From Paenibacillus agri (GTDB lineage Bacteria; Bacillota; Bacilli; Paenibacillales; Paenibacillaceae), in contig NZ_JABWCS010000217.1 of NCBI RefSeq assembly GCF_013359945.1, forward strand, positions 124,001 to 188,000: 64,000 bases of DNA, in the 5' to 3' direction. Below, one piece after another: positions 25,958 through 34,646 of the stretch; the first letter of the stretch is position 1; the number at the start of each line of letters is the position of its first letter. The notes beneath the pieces were generated by a model. The model was not told the origin of the DNA. It made no database searches and saw nothing but the letters and a program-made list of their open reading frames with translations. The translations under genes and the position numbers were made by a program.

Positions 25958-26980
25958 ATGGACTTTAAAGAAATCTTAGATTTAATTCAACATAAAAACA
26001 AAAGGGTTAGCCAAAGGGCAACTTGCATTTTGCTACACTTAAAAGATGCGCTCTCAACTGCGGAAATCTCCAGTATTATGGGCATTAGCCAGCGCACTGT
26101 CCAACGATACATTAAGTATTATCACGAAGCAGGAATTAACTCCATCACAGAGGAAACAAGAGGCAGGAAGAAAGTTGTTGCTCATTCCAATATTCAAGAC
26201 TTATTAAAAGAGAGCCCTTTAAAACACGGTTTTTTATTGGATACTTGGTATCCCCATATGTTACAGATAAAGACTAAGGCCTCTTACTCTACATGCAGGA
26301 GAATACTTGAGCAATCCGATTTTACGAGAAAAGAAACGGCCGCCTCAATAAATTCAAGGGAACTTCAAAATTATTTGGAGGATACTGACGAGATAACTTC
26401 AGAGATTTGGCTTATACATGTCTTCAAGTTAGGTAATGACGGAGGCAAAGTTGAATTTAAAACTGTCAGATATACCAAGGTTTTTTATTGCTTTATAGCA
26501 ATCAATATAGGTTGCTCATCCAACGACAAGGTTGATCCCTCATTATCCCATTTACCGCTGCACATTTCTTCCGTCAAATCGTTCTCTCGGTCATTACGGA
26601 TAAGAGGAAAATTCCAAGATGAGTTCAGAAAAAAGTATCACCTGTTTATTCAAGATACAATAGATTATATCCATGACAATGTTGAAGCGCCCATACATCT
26701 TCTAATGTATACGACCCCAAGAAATCAATCAGCTCTTCTTCATTTCCAAAGAGACAAAAAACAAACATCGATCCAAAAATCAGAAGTAAAGGCCTACCTT
26801 TTGAAAAATCGACCCACAACTGGTTTCTATGCCATTCAAAGTTTTGAGAGAAGAATGAAAATAGCATTCTCTAAGATAAGGAGAACAGATATAGAGAGCA
26901 TCAAAAAGCATAAGGAAATGATTGATAAAAATATTATTAAAACAATCCCAAAAATCACGACACATTTTTGGAAATCATAA
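25958..26980 (+). CDS. IS630-like transposase relative with degraded catalytic site
   Basis: A 340-residue protein with AAGGAG before the ATG. The N-terminus is the helix-turn-helix typical of IS630/Tc1 transposases: LSTAEISSIMGISQRTVQRY, then GRKK. The region expected to hold the DDE catalytic triad is altered: IWLIHVFKL where the first Asp would be, and HLLMYTTPRNQSALL where an IS630 protein has a D-N-x-x-x-H motif; no third acidic box with N-P-I-E is seen. No terminal inverted repeats were found at its flanks. It may be a domesticated DNA-binding protein or a decaying transposase; it is not interrupted by stops, which favours the first. Confidence 0.5.
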   Translation: MDFKEILDLIQHKNKRVSQRATCILLHLKDALSTAEISSIMGISQRTVQRYIKYYHEAGINSITEETRGRKKVVAHSNIQDLLKESPLKHGFLLDTWYPHMLQIKTKASYSTCRRILEQSDFTRKETAASINSRELQNYLEDTDEITSEIWLIHVFKLGNDGGKVEFKTVRYTKVFYCFIAINIGCSSNDKVDPSLSHLPLHISSVKSFSRSLRIRGKFQDEFRKKYHLFIQDTIDYIHDNVEAPIHLLMYTTPRNQSALLHFQRDKKQTSIQKSEVKAYLLKNRPTTGFYAIQSFERRMKIAFSKIRRTDIESIKKHKEMIDKNIIKTIPKITTHFWKS

Positions 26981-27001
26981 TATAGTTTTTGAGACCCTGC
27001 T

Positions 27002-27034
27002 GCAGTAAGTCCCTTGAGGCCTTACTGCTTTTTA
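27002..27034 (+). terminator. terminator after the transposase-like gene
   Basis: GCAGTAAG and CTTACTGC form the stem, followed by TTTTT on the plus strand. Confidence 0.85.
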
Positions 27035-27417
27035 GCGTGGAATTTCGGGCAGAGAATCTTCAATGACATCTAAGAAGCCAAAGCTATCCTAGTGTTAATC
27101 TGTAGCAGCAAGTAAACCTTCCCTGAAAGGAGATTGTTGCTAATGCTAAATCGACATGCTTCTGGCGAACCCTAAAATAAATTCAAGAATCAAACCAGAA
27201 CAAGGATTCTTGACTTTGCCCTCACTGCGGACATACTGCTGCTCCGTCACACAGAATTCAACAAGCTCTTTGACAACAACAAATAAAAGGTTAGGGCTCC
27301 TGCCGCCCCGTCCCAACAGCACGAAAAGAGATACATGATATGTATTTCATTCGCTCACCCATGTGCGGGCCGCTCTGCTGCACCCACCACCAAAAACTTT
27401 CCTAGGAGGAATTTACA
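27035..27417. other. 383-base gene-free stretch before the replication module
   Basis: No gene is supported; a 60-codon plus frame from 27156 lacks a ribosome site. It probably holds the promoter of the module that begins at 27418. An AGGAGG site closes the stretch. Confidence 0.45.
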
Positions 27418-28203
27418 ATGTTAAACGTATCCTTAAAAGCTCGTGCAGCACAACCGTTGGAAAAAGCAATCATCATCAATCAGATTCAATTGGGTTGCTT
27501 TGCTATCCAGTCCTATCTTCTCATTCAGGCAAATCCCTCTCCAACGTCGACTCCACAGTATCTAAAGACACAGGTCATTCTGTCCGTGCCGTACAACCCG
27601 GTTTCTATGGAGGACACGATGAATTACATTTCCCAACTGGAGAAAATTCACGGCGTAAAACCAGGAAATGTCATCGCGGTTGGAGAGTCTGGTCTGTCGG
27701 ACCTGTACGATCGGGATGTGCTGATTAATCGTTCCCAGCCGGAAATGCTTGCAGCAGCTTGCGAGCAGTCCATAGACGATGAAGACTCCCTGTTTGAACT
27801 CATCGAAAGGTTTGAGCCCGGTGAAATTGAAGCCAAGATTCAATCTCACCTGTCGCCCATCTATTCGGTAAGCATGAACGCAAAAAAAGAAACCCCTTGG
27901 CCCCTGAAGCAACTGCTGTTCATGCCCCACTATGAAATTCTGCTGCCAGTACAAAGCCAGACGGTAAGTTTGGAAGATTTCAGCAGCAGGATCTCCCAAG
28001 AATTTGACGTCCTCAGTTCAGAGACTGTCGGCGACCAAATGCGGTTTTACTGTGCGGCTGAGGAAGGACAATACGTGAGCACCGTGCTGGATGTTGTGTA
28101 CATCGTACATAAGATGTATGGGCCTGACATTCGCCTCCGGCTTGCTCACCAGGGCATAATCGGGGCCTCCATCTGCTTCCACATCGACGTTCTCTACTGC
28201 TAG
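27418..28203 (+). CDS. hypothetical protein, first gene of the replication/recombination module
   Basis: A 261-residue soluble protein with AGGAGG seven bases before the ATG. It shows no motif I recognise; it is mixed alpha/beta with an acidic middle (EQSIDDEDSLFELIERFEPG). It lies 82 bases before the DUF927 ATPase gene and on the same strand as the rest of the module through the recombinase, so a role in replication or transfer of the element is likely. Codon use is like the following genes and unlike the AT-rich left arm. Confidence 0.5.
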   Translation: MLNVSLKARAAQPLEKAIIINQIQLGCFAIQSYLLIQANPSPTSTPQYLKTQVILSVPYNPVSMEDTMNYISQLEKIHGVKPGNVIAVGESGLSDLYDRDVLINRSQPEMLAAACEQSIDDEDSLFELIERFEPGEIEAKIQSHLSPIYSVSMNAKKETPWPLKQLLFMPHYEILLPVQSQTVSLEDFSSRISQEFDVLSSETVGDQMRFYCAAEEGQYVSTVLDVVYIVHKMYGPDIRLRLAHQGIIGASICFHIDVLYC

Positions 28204-28285
28204 GAGCCCTAGGCAGAGTCCCTCCGGGGACTCCTGCCTAACCACTTATCACTTTTTGCCTGAAAGGTAGAAGGAGCGATCGCAG

Positions 28286-29917
28286 ATGGTTAACAACAAT
28301 GACAATGATGAAGCAAACCCAAGCGCCCCTTATGTTATTGATGGGAATACCTTATACAAAAGAACTGACGATGCCTCCTACACTCCTATCTCTAGAAGAG
28401 TTGAAATCATACGTCGGCTACTCAATGATGACACGGGCAAAATTACCTTAGAGCTGTCTTTTGATTACGCAGGCTCCAGTCACACGATAGAGATATCAAG
28501 AGGCCTACTCACCCCACGAAAAATCTCAGAGCTTTTGGCGTACGGGGTCGATGTGTCTGATCAGAAGGCAGGGGCTATTGTAGGATGGCTTAGTTATCAG
28601 GAAGAACAACTGCCGCTCCAGCGGGTTCATTCCACCGTTGGCTTTGATTTCTCACAGAGTCGACCTGTGTTTAAGCATGACCAGGCCATAGGAATGGATT
28701 CTCAATACGCCGGTCCGCTGCAGATTCATCCCAAGGGGACCTACGAAGATTGGCTTCATCTAGTCAAGAAAGAGGTCATGGGCCACCCGCCTTTGGAATT
28801 GGCACTCGTCTTGGGACTGTGCGCCCCCGTCGCCTCATATATTAACCATATTTCGGGTGGAGAGGTGTTACTGTTCCATCTGTGCGGGAATAGCACGCAA
28901 GGGAAGACGACGGCAGTCATGCTTAGCATCTCCACATTCGGCACACCGATTGTCGGCCATTCCAGCCTGCTCAAGGATTGGAACGGGACCCGTAATGCGG
29001 TTCTTGCCCAGTTGAGGGATATACAGGGCCTTCCTGTCGCCTTTGACGAAGCCTCCATGCTGGGGGGCGACTTTGGCAACCTGATTTACCAGTTGGCATC
29101 GGGTAAGGACAAGAGCCGTCTGGACAACGAAGGAGCGCTTCGCCGTTCCGGACAATGGAGTGGCTCAATTATCTCCAACGGGGAGCGTTCGCTGAGCAGC
29201 GGCAGTTCAAAAAATGCGGGGAGCCAAATCCGCATTACCGAATTGTCCAACATTCCTTGGACCCAATCAGCGGAGAACGCGAATCGCCTTAAGGAGGGGC
29301 TCCTGAAACATCACGGACACGCGGGCCCCCGGTTTGTCGAATACCTGCTCACACAGGGCCTCGATCAGTTAGACATGCGTCGGAGGAACTGGAGCAAGTG
29401 TATTGAGGCTGCGTTCTCTAAAGCTGATACGTTTACTCAGCGTCTATCCGACAAGATCGCCATCCTCTTGATGACCGCCGAACTAGCGAACGAGGCGTTT
29501 AATTGGGGGTTAGATGTACAGGCCATGTCAAGTCTTCTAATCTCCGCCACCGCTCAAGCCAGCGGGCATAGAGATATAGGCAAGCGTGCCTACCAATATC
29601 TAATGGAGTGCATTCACATGCACGAGAACCATTTTTATATGAATGATGTGGCTCCGTCCATTGAACCGGTCTGGGGAAAATGGATTGTGGAAGACCAATC
29701 CTTAAAGGAAATATACATCTACCCTACTGTTTTTCAATCGCTCATGAAACAGGGTGGGTTTGAAAATCCGTCAACCATTCTTCAGCTTTGGAAGGATGAG
29801 GGCCTGATCGACCATGAGAGCAACAAGTTCACCCGGAAAAAGGTTATCTCCGCCTCTTCCAGTTCTCGGGTCCATGTCGTCAAAATAATTGATTCCGCCG
29901 ATTCTGATTCAGTCTGA
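28286..29917 (+). CDS. DUF927 domain ATPase, probable element helicase
   Basis: A 543-residue protein of the DUF927 superfamily. It has a Walker A GNSTQGKTT at about 201-209, a Walker-B-like VAFDEASM (about 250), and a region rich in polar contacts (GKDKSRLDNEGALRRSGQWS). The C-terminus (about 450-540) is winged-helix-like. DUF927 proteins occur in phages and in SCC-type elements beside the recombinase genes, where Cch-type helicases are thought to replicate the excised circle. AAGGAG precedes the ATG at 28286. The role as replicative helicase or primase-helicase is inferred from family and place. Confidence 0.75.
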   Translation: MVNNNDNDEANPSAPYVIDGNTLYKRTDDASYTPISRRVEIIRRLLNDDTGKITLELSFDYAGSSHTIEISRGLLTPRKISELLAYGVDVSDQKAGAIVGWLSYQEEQLPLQRVHSTVGFDFSQSRPVFKHDQAIGMDSQYAGPLQIHPKGTYEDWLHLVKKEVMGHPPLELALVLGLCAPVASYINHISGGEVLLFHLCGNSTQGKTTAVMLSISTFGTPIVGHSSLLKDWNGTRNAVLAQLRDIQGLPVAFDEASMLGGDFGNLIYQLASGKDKSRLDNEGALRRSGQWSGSIISNGERSLSSGSSKNAGSQIRITELSNIPWTQSAENANRLKEGLLKHHGHAGPRFVEYLLTQGLDQLDMRRRNWSKCIEAAFSKADTFTQRLSDKIAILLMTAELANEAFNWGLDVQAMSSLLISATAQASGHRDIGKRAYQYLMECIHMHENHFYMNDVAPSIEPVWGKWIVEDQSLKEIYIYPTVFQSLMKQGGFENPSTILQLWKDEGLIDHESNKFTRKKVISASSSSRVHVVKIIDSADSDSV

Positions 29918-30117
29918 CCCTTCTACCCTTTTTGGAAAGAAATACAGGGTGAGGCAAGAGTTGATGTAAGGCAAGGAAATTTGTTCAATCCACCCTTTCA
30001 CCCTTTGAAAAGGTAAGAGTCCTAAAAACATTCATATTCCTTTTTCATTACGGGTCTTCATCCAAATTTCAGAGGGTGAACAGGGTGGACACTCAAAATA
30101 AAGGAGATGTCAATACA

Positions 30118-30723
30118 ATGACACTGTACAGAAACGATACGCCAAACGTATATCTGCCCGAAAAAATCTTCTTCGCCAATGTAGATGCAGCTTATATAGA
30201 TACAAGGGTGAGAACCCCTTTTGGCGTGGTCGATCAGCTAGTAATTAAGTTTGAGGTTCAACATCAGTCCATGTCAAAAAGAGTACAGGAAAAATACAAT
30301 CTTCCTTACTCTAGGACGAATAAAGCTGGACGGGCCATTCAATCATTACTGGGTGATGTGCCTGGAGAGTTTGACCCTATTGATATCATCGACAAAGAAT
30401 GCCTTATCCGCATTGTGCATCGTCCTCTGAGAAATGGAGGGTTGTGGGCTGGGGTCGCGGCAGTGGTACCATTTGTAGATCCTTCTGATCCTGACGAGGA
30501 CGAAACCCTTGAATTGTTGGGCGACTTTTACGGTGAAATCAGCAATGAATCGGACGAATATTTGCACCCGAACCCAGACGAGGCCGACGACATCGAGCCG
30601 GATTTTTCTGATGATGGCTCCAATGGCTGTGTGTTTGAAGATGATGAGGAGCCACCTCTCAACGAAGACGATGGAGTATACTGGCCACCCAAACAATACG
30701 ACTGGGATGATATAGATGATTGA
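30118..30723 (+). CDS. putative single-stranded DNA-binding protein with acidic tail
   Basis: A 201-residue protein starting at ATG 30118 (AAAGGAG upstream; a GTG at 30076 lacks a good site). Residues 1-120 are beta-rich, with LVIKFEVQHQ and DKECLIRIVHRPLRNG resembling the OB-like core of phage ssDNA-binding (DUF669-type) proteins. Residues about 140-201 are extremely acidic and end YDWDDIDD, much like the acidic C-terminal tip by which SSB proteins recruit partners. It sits between the DUF927 ATPase and the RadC-like gene. Single-strand binding is inferred; acidic DNA mimicry is an alternative. Confidence 0.5.
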   Translation: MTLYRNDTPNVYLPEKIFFANVDAAYIDTRVRTPFGVVDQLVIKFEVQHQSMSKRVQEKYNLPYSRTNKAGRAIQSLLGDVPGEFDPIDIIDKECLIRIVHRPLRNGGLWAGVAAVVPFVDPSDPDEDETLELLGDFYGEISNESDEYLHPNPDEADDIEPDFSDDGSNGCVFEDDEEPPLNEDDGVYWPPKQYDWDDIDD

Positions 30724-30838
30724 TGGTTTGAGTAGCCAGAGCACGTAACCTCCCCTAGCTCCGAAACTGAATTAACGACCTTTTGGACCAAATATCATGA
30801 TCTTGAATCCATATCTATCACTAGAAAGGGGCAAGATC

Positions 30839-31222
30839 ATGATTATCATTCAATCGCAGGAAGACCTGGCTCAGTTGGACCACGAAGCATTTCCTCAGAT
30901 GCTGAAACGCTTCATTTCCGACCTTTTGGAGGGGCTGCAAGCAGAGGCTGAACCGGGTGAGGAACTAGAGCATCTGCTCTCCCACCCGCTCATTTTGTGT
31001 GAACCAGGGGACAACGTGCCCGTGCTGTCGCTGTTAAACGGGCATCCCATGAGTGTAGAGTACGTGGAACGCTTTGATTTCTCAGGCGCTATTACCTTTA
31101 GAGCTGGAGTTCTGCTGGACAACGACTGGCTGGCTCAGTACATTATCCCAGCAGCTGTGCTCGACGAGCACTCACTAAACTGGCTTACAGAACGCTGCGA
31201 GGGAGGACCAGTTCATGAGTAA
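30839..31222 (+). CDS. hypothetical protein
   Basis: A 127-residue acidic protein. ATG 30839 follows AAAGGGG and is preferred to an upstream ATG at 30797. It shows an N-terminal helix (EAFPQMLKRFISDLLEGL) and a beta-rich second half. It overlaps the RadC-like gene by eight bases, so it is translationally coupled. No known domain is recognised. Confidence 0.6.
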   Translation: MIIIQSQEDLAQLDHEAFPQMLKRFISDLLEGLQAEAEPGEELEHLLSHPLILCEPGDNVPVLSLLNGHPMSVEYVERFDFSGAITFRAGVLLDNDWLAQYIIPAAVLDEHSLNWLTERCEGGPVHE

Positions 31223-31673
31223 AAATAATGTTGCCAAGCGAATTGAATTTGTCTCCCTTCGCATGGTCCGTGAGAAAACATCATTGCTCTACCCGCAGCG
31301 TATTATTCGTAAACCAGACGATGCCGCTAAATTGTTCCGCCAGTTCATGGAGGATTGCGACAGGGAAGTATTCTGCGTCATGACACTGGATACTAAAAAT
31401 CAACCGAACGCATTTCAGATCATTTCAGTGGGTACCCTGAATGCCTCTCTGGTGCATCCGCGCGAAGTATTCAAAGTTTGTATGCTCACCAACGCCGCAT
31501 CCCTGATGTGCTTTCACAATCACCCTTCAGGTAATCCAATTCCGAGTCCACAAGATATTGAGATTACCGAACGCCTACGCGACAGCGGAACCCTGCTCGG
31601 TATCGACCTTCTGGATCACATTATCATCGGCGATGGCAGTTTCATCAGTATGAAGGAACGAGGGCTGATGTAA
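31215..31673 (+). CDS. RadC/JAB domain protein
   Basis: A 152-residue protein with the JAMM metal-binding motif HNHPSG (His101, His103) followed by the distal Asp in SPQDIE, as in RadC/YsbS-like proteins carried by plasmids, phages and SCC elements. It lacks the N-terminal HhH part of chromosomal RadC, as usual for mobile versions. The function of this family is unsettled; it is thought to act in DNA repair or replication of mobile DNA. GGGAGGA precedes its ATG within the preceding gene. Confidence 0.85.
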   Translation: MSKNNVAKRIEFVSLRMVREKTSLLYPQRIIRKPDDAAKLFRQFMEDCDREVFCVMTLDTKNQPNAFQIISVGTLNASLVHPREVFKVCMLTNAASLMCFHNHPSGNPIPSPQDIEITERLRDSGTLLGIDLLDHIIIGDGSFISMKERGLM

Positions 31674-31701
31674 TGCTGAGAAAACATGGAGAATTGTCCC
31701 A

Positions 31702-31782
31702 ATGAGAAAAGCGATCCTAGCCCTCATCAACGCTGCCACGCTGCTTGTTTTCGAGATCATTGAGCACCGCAAGAAAAAATAA
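31702..31782 (+). CDS. 26-residue membrane peptide
   Basis: A small frame with GGAG before its ATG encodes one hydrophobic helix (AILALINAATLLVFEIIE) followed by the basic tail HRKKK. Such size and shape are seen in type I toxins, phage holin-like peptides and small membrane regulators. It lies between the RadC-like gene and the 73-residue gene in a tight operon. Function is unknown. Confidence 0.45.
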   Translation: MRKAILALINAATLLVFEIIEHRKKK

Positions 31783-31803
31783 TCATCCCTGGAGGGATTA
31801 TCT

Positions 31804-32025
31804 ATGTTTCATGAAGAGTCCGATTCCTACTATCTATTCATCAGCCTGTTGTCTGGAATGGTTTCCAGCCATCTTCGCCTGCAACCATCCAGACAAGCAG
31901 CGCTGGCCGACCGCAAAACAAAGCTGGTCATTCATTACCTTCTGGAGATGCAGTCCGCCAAGCAGGATGAATATGAAATGACCTGTGAACTGCTTCAGAC
32001 CACCCATTTCCGAAGAATTGCCTGA
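31804..32025 (+). CDS. hypothetical small protein upstream of the recombinase
   Basis: A 73-residue helical protein with GGAGGG before the ATG. It lies 20 bases before the preferred recombinase start and in the same operon. Basic residues dominate the middle (HLRLQPSRQAALADRKTK). No family is recognised; a small accessory to recombination or its control is possible. Confidence 0.6.
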   Translation: MFHEESDSYYLFISLLSGMVSSHLRLQPSRQAALADRKTKLVIHYLLEMQSAKQDEYEMTCELLQTTHFRRIA

Positions 32026-32044
32026 CGAAAGGAAGAGATGCACC

Positions 32045-33757
32045 ATGACCCTCACCCCCAGAAAAAGGACAAGGGCACCCGTCAACGTACTAAATCAGCT
32101 AGAGTTTCCGCCAATCATCATTGAGGGGATAGCCTTCTATATTCGCGTCAGCACTAGCGAACAGGCCGAGCTTGGCTTCAGTATAGAGGCGCAGCTCGAG
32201 GAACTGCGAAGGCGCGCCAGAGCAGAGCATAAGGTGGTGTTCAAGGAATATGTGGATGCCGGAATTTCCGGAAAATCCATGAGCAAGCGCCCTGCCCTTC
32301 AGGACATGCTTCAGGACATCGAGAGCGGCAAAATCCGCGAGGTCTGGGTATGGCGCTTGGACCGGCTTTCACGCAAGCTTGCCGACATCACATTCCTCAC
32401 GGAAACCTTTAATCGCCATGACGTAATATTCCGCAGCGTGACCGAAAAAGAGTTCGACATGTCAACCGCTTCCGGCAGAATGACGATGCACATGATGGGT
32501 TCCATCGCCGAGTACCAGCGGAGCATCATCGTTGAGAACGTCAAGATGGGAATGAAGCAGCGAGCGCGGGAAGGCAAGTGGAATGGCGGACAAGTGCTGG
32601 GCTACGATGGTGTAGAGATTGCCTCTGGCAAGCAGACCGAAATCGTACTTAAACCCAACTCTATGGAAGCCGAAGTTGTGCGCAAAATCTTTCATCTGTA
32701 CGCGGAGGGCCAAGGCCTGCGGAGTATTGCCAACCAGATGAACCGGGAGGGCCACCGGACCAAGCCGGGGAATTTCTTTAGCAGCGTAGCGATTAAGACA
32801 ATCATCAACAATCCGGTCTACATCGGGAAGATCCGCTACAATGTGCGGGAGGACTGGAGCGAGAAGCGGCGCAAGGGCATCAACCCCAACCCGATGATCG
32901 AGGAAGGTATTCATGAACCCATCATTACTATGGAATTGTGGGACGTCGTACAGGCACTTTTCCAGAAAAAGTCCTTTTCCCCTCCCCGCACCTTTGATGG
33001 TACGTACCCACTGGTTGGCCTCATGCGCTGTCCGCAGTGTGGGGCTACGCTAGGCGCACATCGAGTATGCGACACTCTGAAGGACGGGAGAAAAGTGGTT
33101 AGACGCTATTACGTCTGCACCGCCTTCCGAAACGGAGGCCGCCGGGTGTGCAGTTCAAACTCCGTCAAGGCAGACGACGTCGAGCAGTATGTGTTCAATC
33201 GGCTGGCCGAGGTTGTCCAAAAGCCGAAGATTGTGGAGGACGTTGTGCGCAAGCTGAACAAAGATCGGACCGTGAACGTGTTTCCTTTACAAAAGGAACA
33301 GGAAGCAATCGACAAGGAAATAGCCGCCATTGACACTCAGCGCAAGAAATACTTCAAGCTGTACGAAAGGGACGGAGTGGACGAGGGGCTGCTGATTGAA
33401 AGGTTAAGCGAGTTTAAGGAACAGAACGAACGCCTCCTTGAGCGTAAAACCGACGTAGAGCAGCGCCTCATGGAGTGTACCTCCGACCCGATTCCGGTGA
33501 AGCTGGTGCAGCAATTGCTAGGTCAATTCCACTCACTGCTGCACTCTTCTCCACCAGAGACGCAGAAGACCCTTTTCCAGAGCGTCATCAGGCAAATTCA
33601 CTTTGAAGTACCGAAGGACATACAAAGCATTGAACTGGAATTTAATCCGCAGGTACAACAGCATTTTTTTGAACTGGCCCCTTCCGCCGAAATGGCGGAA
33701 GGGGCTTTTGCTGTGCATCGGCAAAAGTCCCTTTCCAAGTACTCCATCATTATATAG
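32045..33757 (+). CDS. large serine recombinase (candidate SCC-type integrase)
   Basis: A 570-residue site-specific recombinase. The resolvase domain starts with AFYIRVSTSEQ; nucleophile Ser36. The arginine-rich active site includes WRLDRLSRK. Then come a recombinase domain (about 190-300), a zinc ribbon with paired cysteines (MRCPQCGATL near 327 and VC...VC near 360-370) and a coiled coil (about 420-480). This is the architecture of large serine integrases and of SCC Ccr proteins, which cut and rejoin at rlmH. ATG 32045 follows GGAAGAG; an ATG at 31985 is less likely. The last ~30 codons run through a terminator hairpin and the start of repeat A, so the tail may be a later addition. Confidence 0.85.
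   Translation: MTLTPRKRTRAPVNVLNQLEFPPIIIEGIAFYIRVSTSEQAELGFSIEAQLEELRRRARAEHKVVFKEYVDAGISGKSMSKRPALQDMLQDIESGKIREVWVWRLDRLSRKLADITFLTETFNRHDVIFRSVTEKEFDMSTASGRMTMHMMGSIAEYQRSIIVENVKMGMKQRAREGKWNGGQVLGYDGVEIASGKQTEIVLKPNSMEAEVVRKIFHLYAEGQGLRSIANQMNREGHRTKPGNFFSSVAIKTIINNPVYIGKIRYNVREDWSEKRRKGINPNPMIEEGIHEPIITMELWDVVQALFQKKSFSPPRTFDGTYPLVGLMRCPQCGATLGAHRVCDTLKDGRKVVRRYYVCTAFRNGGRRVCSSNSVKADDVEQYVFNRLAEVVQKPKIVEDVVRKLNKDRTVNVFPLQKEQEAIDKEIAAIDTQRKKYFKLYERDGVDEGLLIERLSEFKEQNERLLERKTDVEQRLMECTSDPIPVKLVQQLLGQFHSLLHSSPPETQKTLFQSVIRQIHFEVPKDIQSIELEFNPQVQQHFFELAPSAEMAEGAFAVHRQKSLSKYSIII
33677..33710 (+). terminator. terminator hairpin inside the recombinase 3' end
   Basis: A perfect 12-base stem (GCCCCTTCCGCC / GGCGGAAGGGGC) with a five-base loop is followed by TTTTG. 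It lies within the last 30 codons of the recombinase frame. An ordinary terminator here implies that the original stop was upstream or that transcription ends within the tail. Confidence 0.6.
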
Positions 33758-33865
33758 TACAAATAAACTCGCAGAAGCCTGTTGAAGCATTGTACCGACC
33801 GGAGTGTTAACTATTTGCTCCTATGATCTTCATGCTCTAAATACAGGCCACTGCGAGCTTTCTTC
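33701..33865. repeat. island repeat unit A
   Basis: Imperfect ~160 bp unit sharing GCAAAAGTCCC, AGTACAAATAAACTCGCAGAAGCC-like text (in parts), GGAGTGTT and AAATACAGGC-x-CTGCGAGC with units B (35271) and C (36883). The inner ends ACTCGCAG and CTGCGAG are inverted to one another. It separates the recombinase gene from the first cargo cassette. Confidence 0.75.
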
Positions 33866-34121
33866 ATTTAGTTGTCTACACTCGATGTTAATAGGCCCTT
33901 TATAAATAGGCCAAAATATGGTAGAAAATCTGATTATACGCTATACTATAATGTATTAAATAGATGTTTATGGAGAGTATTCATGAACCTTTACCTTAGA
34001 GCTCTACCCTTCGTTCGCCCTTTTAAAATTAAATAGATCTGTAGAGCCTTATCCGAATTCAAATATGTAATTTAAAATAGGAGACACCTTTGTGATGTTT
34101 CCTATTTAATCTTCAATGCAC
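33866..34121. other. gene-free spacer after repeat A
   Basis: An AT-rich spacer with a TATAAT box near 33950 and a 17-codon plus frame (33983-34036, starting MNLYLRALPF) after TGGAGAG. At its right end a stem AAATAGGA...TCCTATTT (34076-34108) is the probable terminator of the leftward gene at 34122-34580. No gene is firmly supported. Confidence 0.45.
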
Positions 34122-34580
34122 TTATTTCTTCCACAATTCATAACATTCTTGATATCTCTCAGTTTTCCCTGGCCATACTTCCTTGACCTTTGCTTCGCCA
34201 GAATCCCAACCAATTTTATAGTTCAGTTCGAATATGTCTCTTTCTGAAAGATCATCATCTAATTCTAATTCATCAATAGCATCTTTTTTGGCTTGCTCAT
34301 TATATTCATAAGCGTAATCATTTGCTTTTTCTTCATTTCTAAATGCCTTAATAATTTCCCCATTTATTTTGACTCCATAAAAAATATAAGGAATGTAGCT
34401 ATACTCCTTATCATCTGTTTCCTTTTTTACCCCGTCTTTAGATTTTGGTATATCAAGTTCTTCAATAACATAGTTGGCTTCGTTATCATGTTCTAGGCAT
34501 AGGCACTTTTCCGCATTCTCTCTTTTTTTAAATGCATTCATTTCATTTTTCTCAGAATCAAAAATAATATAAAACTTCAT
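34122..34580 (-). CDS. hypothetical acidic protein
   Basis: A 152-residue strongly acidic protein; ATG 34580 is chosen for its GAGGAG site (a TTG nine bases earlier is worse). It is rich in Glu and Asp throughout (ELELDDDLSERDIFEL) with Tyr- and Trp-containing stretches. No domain is recognised. It lies 66 bases after the RHH gene and on the same strand, so the two are probably co-transcribed. An antitoxin/toxin-like or DNA-mimic role is possible but unsupported. Confidence 0.5.
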   Translation of the reverse strand: MKFYIIFDSEKNEMNAFKKRENAEKCLCLEHDNEANYVIEELDIPKSKDGVKKETDDKEYSYIPYIFYGVKINGEIIKAFRNEEKANDYAYEYNEQAKKDAIDELELDDDLSERDIFELNYKIGWDSGEAKVKEVWPGKTERYQECYELWKK

Positions 34581-34646
34581 AAACAACACTCCTCAAGGAT
34601 TTTTTACAGAAATATGTCGACTGTCGTATTCTCATTATCCAGTTGC

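Noticed and set aside
25958..26980. A complete insertion sequence
   Set aside because: No terminal inverted repeats or target duplication were found at the flanks and the catalytic residues are missing.
31985..32044. 20-codon N-terminal extension of the recombinase
   Set aside because: It overlaps the 73-residue gene and lacks a ribosome site, while GGAAGAG precedes ATG 32045.
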